Source of the DNA: Homarus americanus
Taxonomy: Eukaryota; Arthropoda; Malacostraca; Decapoda; Nephropidae
DNA length: 64,000 nt
Reading direction: 5' to 3'
Assembly: GCF_018991925.1 (NCBI RefSeq)
Contig: NW_024729710.1
Location: forward strand, 332,501 to 396,500
The notes beneath the pieces were generated by a model, which saw only the letters and a list, made by a program, of their open reading frames with translations, ran no database searches and had not been told where the DNA came from. Every line of letters starts with the position of its first letter. The first letter of the stretch is position 1. This document shows positions 58,532 through 64,000 of the stretch, one piece after another. Both the position numbers and the translations under genes were made by a program.

Positions 58532-59074
58532 AATACTTACAGTAACTAAGCACGGTTTCCACTACAATTTCGATTAATATAACAGACTATTTTTTTTTCC
58601 ATTAAAGCGACAATTATCAATCATTAGAATACAACGAATGTAATCTTGGCTTTGATAGGCTTGTGGCTCCAGCAAATTGAAACTGACACCCACTGAACCA
58701 CATGCTAGACTCAAGCGTAAACAGACCAAAATATACCAATGGTCAATAATCACTACTCATTAAGACAGATCATTAATGGTTTGTATTATTTACCAGGATA
58801 TCTTGTTGTGTGGCGTCCGAGGGCGGTAGTGTTATTACTAATGGTCAAATAATCAATGCCGTTCCTCCTCGAGTCAAGTATAACGATGGTGAACTGTTAT
58901 ATCTGCGTGAGGAAAACTGATTGTTAACTGTTAATAAATGATGGAGAAATTTAAGCATATTATAATTTTTTTTTCTCGGTATAATTAAGATCGATAGGTT
59001 TAATAGTTGCTTCATATATAAGTCTTGAGATAATTAGAAACAGTTTTGTGTGGTTGTTATTATTTATGGAGATA

Positions 59075-59078
<4 letters not shown>
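58530..59078. other. Unique AT-rich intergenic DNA
   Basis: Nothing recognised. Confidence 0.5.

Positions 59079-59142
<64 letters not shown>
59079..59142. repeat. (CA)32 microsatellite
   Basis: Perfect CA run. Confidence 0.97.
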
Positions 59143-59143
<1 letters not shown>

Positions 59144-59499
59144 CCCTTTCATCTCGTATTCTCATAGTATTAAAGTTTTTCAATGTGTTATTTTTGCCAT
59201 TTTCCATTTAAAAAAATTATTTTCCTTTTTCTTTGTATATTTTTATTTTATTTCCAAGTTTTGTATTAATAATTTTCTTGTTCATTTTATCATATTTCTT
59301 CCCTCTGGTCATTTATTCATTTTTCTTCTTTTCTTGTTCTTTATTTGTCTTATTTCTCGTCTCCTTTTTCTTTTATTTTCCTGCGGTTCTTTTAGGTACT
59401 TTTTGTTTCCCCAACTTTTTCTCTTGTTCTTCTTACAGGAGTGCAAAGTTCTTCAAGTTCTTATTACCTGCCAATTAACTTTATTACAAACAGACGGTA

Positions 59500-59502
<3 letters not shown>
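59143..59502. other. T-rich intergenic DNA
   Basis: Long T/C-rich stretch ending in a splice-acceptor-like CTTCTTACAG at 59430-59439. No supported exon. Confidence 0.45.

Positions 59503-59576
<74 letters not shown>
59503..59576. repeat. (CT)37 microsatellite
   Basis: Perfect CT run. Confidence 0.97.
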
Positions 59577-59578
<2 letters not shown>

Positions 59579-59930
59579 ACGTCTGTAAGAGGTCCTTGGA
59601 GTGCTGAGGTGTTTTGGAGGAGGAGTGGGAGGGAGGGGGGGGGTGTTTTGGAGGAAGAGAGGGATGTAATGCGAGAGGGAGAAAGAGGGGAGGAAAGAGA
59701 AGAAACGAAAGAAATTCAATAAAAAGAATAAGGGGCAAAAAATAGACAATGAAGAAAAGGAAAGAAGGGAGAACAAAATTAAATAAAAATCATGAAAAAG
59801 ATGATGTTGAAAATAATCAGAATCAGTGAGAGAGAGAGATTGATACATTGAGAAATATGGAGGAGGAAAGAGAGATGAGAGAAAGAGAGAGAGAGGAGAG
59901 GGAAAAAATGTGAGCCAGTATAGTGACGCC
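59577..59930. repeat. Purine-rich low-complexity region
   Basis: GGAGGAGG, GAGAGGG and AAAGAGA steps, with a 10-base G run near 59634-59643. Confidence 0.7.
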
Positions 59931-59977
59931 TTTTTGGTGTCCTTACCTGACGAAGGTCGATGGTGTTGACCTATACC

Positions 59978-59981
<4 letters not shown>

Positions 59982-60008
<27 letters not shown>
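59982..60008. repeat. (CT)13 microsatellite
   Basis: Perfect CT run. Confidence 0.93.
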
Positions 60009-60011
<3 letters not shown>

Positions 60012-60164
60012 CTCTCTGCAGTAAGGGTACAAGTGAGGTTATCCTTAAAAAATTCTGGTCCATTTTCGTCTGATTATTATTTTTAACGAATCTTGCCTCA
60101 GTTAGTATCCACCCCCATTCCTCCTCCCAGTTTGTGTTGTTCTTCAATTTAGGAACCTGGTAAA

Positions 60165-60254
60165 CCCTCCCCTCCCCTCCCCACCCCCTCCCCCCTCCCT
60201 CCACCTACCTCCCCCTCCCTCCCCCTATCCCCACCCCTCCCTCCCCCTACCCCA
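60165..60254 (-). repeat. C-rich tract (minus-strand G-quadruplex potential)
   Basis: CCCTCCCCTCCCC and CTCCCTCCCCCTA blocks. At least twelve C-runs of three or more. Confidence 0.85.
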
Positions 60255-60532
60255 CATACACACACACCCAAAAACAGGGTCACCAGTTCACATGTTTTGC
60301 AATCAGCTGCGACAGACTTTAAAGAATAAAACAAAAAAGTTGGAATTTTCTGTGTTTCATTATCTTTTTACAACGAGATAAGCTGGTATATTCTTCTATA
60401 GTAACAGTAGAGAAGGGTTTGGTGGGGAAGTCAGAAATTATTACCTTATATTTGACCTATTCGACTTACCTGTTATCTCATGTGCACGACAACACCTATA
60501 TACAGAGGTTAAAATATATAAATGCTTAACCA
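60255..60532. other. Unique intergenic DNA
   Basis: Nothing recognised. Confidence 0.45.
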
Positions 60533-60720
60533 GTCTCTCTCTCTCTCTCCAGTTTCCTTCCTTTCCCTTCTCCTGTCTTCCTCCTCTTCCCTCTCTTCCT
60601 TCCTCCCTCTCTTCCTCCTCTTCCCCTCTCTTCCTCCCCTCTCCCTCTCTTCGTCCCCTTCTCTCTTCCTCCGTCTCTCTCTCTCTCTCTCTATATCTCT
60701 CACTTTCTCTCACTCTCTCC
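60533..60720. repeat. Pyrimidine-rich low-complexity tract
   Basis: CTCTCT and CTTCCTCCC steps. Frames on both strands are low-complexity strings. Confidence 0.8.
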
Positions 60721-60798
60721 CTAGACCCTTTTCCTGTCTCTTATCAAACTCATCTTACTGCTGACAGCTTTAAAGTCCAAAGGTAAAGGCGAGTTAGC

Positions 60799-62726
60799 TG
60801 TCCCTGCAGTGTTGTAAAGTGTCCCTGCAGTGTTGTAAAGTGTCCCTGCAGTGTTGTAAAGTGTCCCTGCAGTGTTGTAAAGTGTCCCTGCAGTGTTGTA
60901 AAGTGTCCCTGCAGTGTTGTAGTAGCCACTGCAGTGTTGTAGTGTCCCTGCAGTGTTTGTAAAGTGTCCCTGCAGTGTTGTAAAGTGTTCCTGCAGTGTT
61001 GTAAGAATGTTTACTGCAGTGTTGTAAAAAGTGGCCCTACAGTGTTGTAAAGTGTCCCTGCAGTGTTGTAAAGTGCTTCAGCTTTGTAAAGTGTCCCTAC
61101 ACTGTTGTAAAGTGTTCCTGCAGTGTTGTAAAGTGTCCCTGCAGTGTTGTAAAATGTCCCTACAGTGTTGTAAAGTGTCCCTGCAGTGTTGTAAAGTGCT
61201 ACAGCTTTGTAAAGTGTCCCTACACTGTTGTAAAGTGTCCTGGAAGTGTTGTAAAGTGTCCCTGCAGTGTTATAAAGTGTTGCAGTGTTGTAAAGTGTCC
61301 CTGCAGTGTTGTAAAGTGCTGCAGTGTTGTAAAGTGTCCCTGCAGTGTTGTAAAGTGTCCCTGCAGTGTTGTAAAAGTGCTGCAGTGTTGTAAAGTGTTC
61401 CTGCAGTGTTGTAAAGTGTTCCTCCAGTGTTGTAAGAAGTCATCCTGCAGTGGCCCCAGCAAAGTGTTCCTGCAGTGTTGTAAGAAGTGTTCTGCAGTGT
61501 TGTAAGTGTCCTGCAGTGTTGTAAAGTGTCCCTGCAGTGTTGTAAAGTGTTCCTGCAGTGTTGTAAAGTGTTCTGGTGGTGTAAGTGTCCCTGCAGTGTT
61601 GTAAGTGTCCCTGCAGTGTTGTAAAGTGTCCCTGCAGTGTTGTAAAAGCCTGCAGTGTTGTAAGGTGTTCTGCAGTGTTGTAAAGTGTTCCTGCAGTGTT
61701 GTAAGTGTTCCTGCAGTGTTGTAAAAGTGTTCCTAGGAGTGTTGTAAGTGTCCTGCAGTGTTGTAAAAGTATACACGGTGTTGTAAAGTGTCCCTGCAGT
61801 GTTGTAAAGTGTTCCTGCAGTGTTGTAAGTGTTCCTGCAGTGTTGCAAGTGTTCACCGGTCTTTAGCAAAATGTCCCTGCAGTGTTTTGTAAAGTGTCCC
61901 TGCAGTGTTGCAAGTGACCTGCAGTATTGTAAAGTCATTCCTGCAGTGTTGTAAAAGTGTTCCTGCAGTGTTGTAAAATTGCAGTGTGTCCTGCAGTGTT
62001 GTAAGAATTATTTTCCAGTGTTGTAAGAATGTCCCTGCAGTGTTGTAAAGTGTCCCTGCAGTGTTGTAAAAGTGTCCTGCAGTGTTGTAAAGTGTCCCTG
62101 CAGTGTTGTAAGCTGTCCCTGCAGTGTTGTAAAAGTATGCAGTGTTGCCAGAATGTCCCTGCAGTGTTGTAAGTGTCCCTGCAGTGTTGTAAAATATTCT
62201 GCAATGTTGTAAAGTGTCCTGCAGTGTTGTAAAGTGTCCTGCAGTGTTGTAAGTGTCCTGCAGTGTTGTAAAGTGTTGCAGTGTGTAAGTGTCCCCTGCA
62301 GTGTGTAAACTGTCACCCAATGTTGTAAAAAGTGTCCCTGCAGGTATTTGTAAAGTGTCCCTGCAGTGTTGTGGAAGTGTCCACACAGTGGCCTTCAAGT
62401 CTGTCCTGCAGTGTTGTAAAGTGTCCCTGCAGTGTTGTAAAGTGCTTCAGCTTTGTAAAGTGTCCCTACACTGTTGTAAAGTGTTCCTGCAGTGTTGTAA
62501 AGTGTCCCTGCAGTGTTGTAAAATGTCCCTACAGTGTTGTAAAGTGTCCCTGCAGTGTTGTAAAGTGCTACAGCTTTGTAAAGTGTCCCTACACTGTTGT
62601 AAAGTGTCCTGGAAGTGTTGTAAAGTGTCCCTGCAGTGTTATAAAGTGTTGCAGTGTTGTAAAGTATCCCTGCAGTGTTGTAAAGTGCTGCAGTGTTGTA
62701 AAGTGTTCCTGCAGTGTTGTAAAGCT
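60799..62726. repeat. 21-bp minisatellite, about 1.9 kb (roughly 90 units)
   Basis: Unit TGTCCCTGCAGTGTTGTAAA plus G. Most units carry CTGCAG. The parts 60799-60920, 61041-61375 and 62400-62726 are clean 21-bp units. The 61380-62400 part is full of one-base gains and losses in CCC and AAA. The 300-bp block 61040-61342 recurs at 62409-62711 with a single internal substitution, including rare units CTTCAGCTTTGT, CTACACTG and CTGGAAGTG in the same order. Cys-rich (QCCKVSL) and Thr-rich (TLQHCRD) frames are repeat artefacts. Confidence 0.97.
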
Positions 62727-62732
62727 CGTAGT

Positions 62733-62733
<1 letters not shown>

Positions 62734-62775
<42 letters not shown>

Positions 62776-62793
62776 TCAGTCGGTCAGTCAGTC
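62734..62793. repeat. (GA)19-(GTCA)5 compound microsatellite
   Basis: GA run to 62771, then GTCA tetramers with one GTCG. Confidence 0.93.
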
Positions 62794-63096
62794 TTCCTCG
62801 CCTTAGTGGTGGACATTGGATGAGCTCCAACACTGTAGGTCACATTTCCAGTGAGTGTTAGCCGGCGGTCCGCTTATCATACACTCGTACAGGTCAAGAA
62901 ATACTCAACACATCTCTTTTGGTCTTCATTTTTATTTTATTTTTGTATTATTTTGATCTTTTTTTTTCCTTTTTATACTTTTTAGTTTTAATGTGTTTAT
63001 TTATCATTATTTTCTTGTTTATTTTTGTACGTCAGTTCGTGGTGTTTGTGTTTATAAAATAGACATAGAGAATTATAATCATAGACAGAAACTTTC

Positions 63097-63099
<3 letters not shown>
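62794..63099. other. Unique T-rich intergenic DNA
   Basis: Nothing recognised. Confidence 0.45.

Positions 63100-63143
<44 letters not shown>
63100..63143. repeat. (CA)22 microsatellite
   Basis: Perfect CA run. Confidence 0.95.
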
Positions 63144-63145
<2 letters not shown>

Positions 63146-63370
63146 CAATATATACACAAACAAACGGTTCACCTTAGGGTAAAAATATCCTGGAGGCTCA
63201 CACGCTTAAAACTGTTTTTGTTCTTCCCATCTTCTTTACTTTCACTAAAACGTTTGTGTTTATGTATAGAATGTAAATCCGGCGGAGAGGAACAAGGCAA
63301 AAGCGACATTATATTTACTTAAGAAGCGGCAAGTTTAGGAGCACAGGCTGATACGTTTTCTTGTGTTTAA

Positions 63371-63820
63371 GTGGTTCCAGTGGTACAGTACTTAAGACAC
63401 TTGGTTCCAGTGGTACAGTACTTAAGACACTTGGTTCCAGTGGTACAGTACTTAAGACACTTGGTTCCAGTGGTACAGTACTTAAGACACTTGGTTCCAG
63501 TGGTACAGTACTTAAGACACTTGGTTCCAGTGGTACAGTACTTAAGACACTTGGTTCCAGTGGTACAGTACTTAAGACACTTGGTTCCAGTGGTACAGTA
63601 CTTAAGACACTTGGTTCCAGTGGTACAGTACTTAAGACACTTGGTTCCAGTGGTACAGTACTTAAGACACTTGGTTCCAGTGATACAGTACTTAAGACAC
63701 TTGGTTCCAGTGGTACAGTACTTAAGACACTTGGTTCCAGTGGTACAGTACTTAAGACACTTGGTTCCAGTGGTACAGTACTTAAGACACTTGGTTCCAG
63801 TGGTACAGTACTTAAGACAC
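63371..63820. repeat. 30-bp minisatellite, 15 units, nearly invariant
   Basis: Unit TTGGTTCCAGTGGTACAGTA then CTTAAGACAC. Only the first base of the array and one G-to-A at 63683 differ from the consensus. Frames stay open on both strands (GTVLKTLGSS, VLSTVPLEPS) because 30 is a multiple of three; I do not call a gene. Confidence 0.97.
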
Positions 63821-64000
63821 TCATATCATGCTAAAATCAGACAGTTACTGTTTTTATTATTTCACCAATTTTATTTTTCTTATTTGGTTTAATATGACAA
63901 CTTCGCAGCCACATTTTCATACACAAGTAAAAGGAAGAATCTAGAAACATTCAACAAATCAACAGTTAACAAATATTATCTGATAATAGTGTTTCCAACG
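63821..64000. other. Unique AT-rich sequence at window end
   Basis: Nothing recognised. Confidence 0.45.

Noticed and set aside
59440..59495. Exon after acceptor CTTCTTACAG (ECKVLQVLITCQLTLL)
   Set aside because: T-rich DNA makes acceptor-like strings common; the only donor candidate (ACG|GTATTC) is weak and runs into (CT)n.
61031..61393. Cysteine-rich repeat peptide (QCCKVSL units) and minus-strand Thr/His-rich frames
   Set aside because: Period 21 is divisible by three, so frames stay open in clean parts and shift wherever the array has an indel. No start context, signal peptide or splice evidence.
63315..63834. Open frames of 157-173 codons on both strands over the 30-bp array
   Set aside because: Open in several frames at once, as expected for a stop-free unit of 30 bp.

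Overview
The window looks like gene-poor, repeat-dense intergenic DNA from an arthropod, most likely a decapod crustacean. The evidence is an AT-rich background and a very high load of dinucleotide microsatellites: (AC)n/(GT)n alone covers roughly 1.8 kb by my coordinates. There are also several stretches of the arthropod telomere-type pentamer TTAGG/CCTAA, and degenerate non-LTR retrotransposons. Nothing resembles bacterial organisation, and I recognise no complete host gene, rRNA, functional tRNA or CRISPR array. The species assignment is inference.

Layout. 1-5.7 kb: low-complexity tracts, a 23-bp minisatellite and a GT/GC alternating tract. 5.7-6.25 kb: a short, internally deleted LINE copy between two (GT)n runs. 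9-12.9 kb: decayed tandem repeats and one perfect (TG)272 run of 544 bp. 14.8-16.5 kb: (TC)n, an 18/36-bp CCA-type minisatellite, a 47-bp minisatellite and purine tracts. 17-24 kb: mostly unique AT-rich DNA with microsatellites and G-rich repeats. 24.9-27.5 kb: the best protein signal, a minus-strand, 5'-truncated LINE with endonuclease remnant, linker, nearly intact reverse transcriptase core and C-terminal tail, broken by several frameshifts. 28-36.5 kb: pyrimidine and purine tracts and many minisatellites (20-, 21- and 15-bp units), plus a CCTAA array. 36.5-48 kb: unique DNA with C-rich tracts, small arrays, three weak exon-like segments and a Penelope-like terminal repeat followed by (AT)45. 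48-60 kb: more arrays, a decayed SINE-like segment and a second inverted copy of the Penelope-like repeat. 60.8-62.7 kb: a 1.9-kb 21-bp minisatellite with a near-identical 300-bp block at two places. 63.4-63.8 kb: fifteen almost identical 30-bp units.

The most informative points are these. Both LINE copies sit in (AC)n on both sides, which suggests insertion into microsatellites. The palindromic repeat family has two copies with the same head-to-head centre. Three large minisatellites are clean at both ends and noisy in the middle, which may reflect gap-filled assembly rather than biology. There is no gene set here that works together. Long open frames over tandem arrays are artefacts of unit lengths divisible by three or of dinucleotide runs.
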